6,175 nt of DNA, taken from assembly GCA_023459915.1 (NCBI GenBank), contig JAEWSN010000262.1, positions 1 to 6,175 of the forward strand, given 5' to 3'. Positions 5,977-6,175 of the stretch are shown piece after piece; within the stretch, counting starts at the first letter, position 1, and each line of letters begins with the position of its first letter. The DNA comes from Bacillota bacterium (GTDB taxonomy: Bacteria; Bacillota; Clostridia; DSM-8532). The notes below the pieces were generated by a model, which ran no database searches, was not told the origin of the DNA, and saw only the letters and a program-made list of their open reading frames with translations. Made by a program: the position numbers and the translations under genes.

Positions 5977-6175
5977 AATTTGCTTCCAAGAGCGTTTCGG
6001 GATCTTGACTGGATATATGATCATATTGCCGAAGCGTTCAAGGCTCCAGAAACAGCGAAAAACATGGTTGATGCGCTTGAAGAGGCAATTTTGAGTCTTG
6101 ATCACCATCCCTATCGCGGCGTGGAGCGCAAGGTGGGTGTATACGGAACCCGGGGGTATCGTCAGCTTTTTGTCA
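5977..6175 (+). pseudogene. RelE/ParE-type toxin, start missing, 3' end outside window
   Basis: Sixty-six residues are visible, beginning NLLPRAFRDLDWIYDHIAE. This is the end of strand 1 and helix 1 of the RelE/ParE fold (LPRAxRDLDxIYxYI). A second helix follows (APETAKNMVDALEEAILSL), then HHPYRGVERKVGVYGTRGYRQLFV, the sheet region with conserved basic residues. About 25-30 further residues would be expected past the edge. Intact members are mRNA interferases or gyrase poisons; which applies cannot be told. There is no usual start: the frame is closed by the TGA at 5974-5976. A TTG at 5980, 3 nt after that TGA, could allow weak reinitiation but has no ribosome site and would trim strand 1. 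It is most likely a dead toxin gene. The coding body itself shows no further stops. Confidence 0.68.

Noticed and set aside
5955..5981. The third frame VDYRPAVKF as the true toxin N-terminus with an extra G near 5982
   Set aside because: It has no start codon and would need two compensating indels; the antitoxin-like MPKIRSITDL in the ATG frame explains the same bases better, though I cannot exclude it.
5976..5982. AAATTTG as a -1 programmed frameshift heptamer in the toxin
   Set aside because: The toxin frame is the one already read after the TGA, and a -1 shift would leave it, so the heptamer cannot rescue the toxin.

Overview
The window looks like chromosomal DNA of a Gram-positive-type bacterium. 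It has strong purine-rich Shine-Dalgarno sites (AAGGAGG, AAAGGAG), a near-consensus TTGACA-N17-TATGAT promoter, fairly GC-rich coding DNA and short gene gaps. Bacillota, possibly a GC-richer anaerobic lineage, is my best guess, but the sequence alone does not fix the taxon.

Left part (1-1495): a regulatory region drives a 442-residue MFS exporter-type transporter. It holds a very good promoter, two related palindromes centred 32 bp apart, and a possible divergent promoter. The palindromes sit where a repressor dimer would block transcription, and a divergent gene (perhaps the regulator) may lie left of the window. Next comes a gene-free stretch (1496-1693) full of inverted repeats, including two mutually exclusive pairings.

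Middle part (1694-5869): five genes on the + strand form a probable operon. They are a 3-hydroxyisobutyrate-dehydrogenase-family reductase, an aldo-keto reductase (AKR), a small NTF2/SnoaL-like protein, a second paralogous AKR, and an alpha/beta hydrolase whose GTG start overlaps the stop of the second AKR. Three NAD(P)H-type carbonyl reductases, a small-ligand-binding fold and an esterase-like hydrolase, next to an efflux-type transporter, suggest handling of carbonyl or ester compounds. The substrate cannot be read from the sequence. A degenerate 27-30 nt repeat lies in front of the second AKR.

Right end (about 5880-6175): a damaged type II toxin-antitoxin locus. A promoter with a palindromic operator, a ribosome site and the first 11 codons of what looks like a Phd/YefM antitoxin run straight into a TGA. 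In the same frame this is followed by a RelE/ParE toxin body that lacks its own start and runs off the window edge. This antitoxin-toxin scar is the most unusual feature here.
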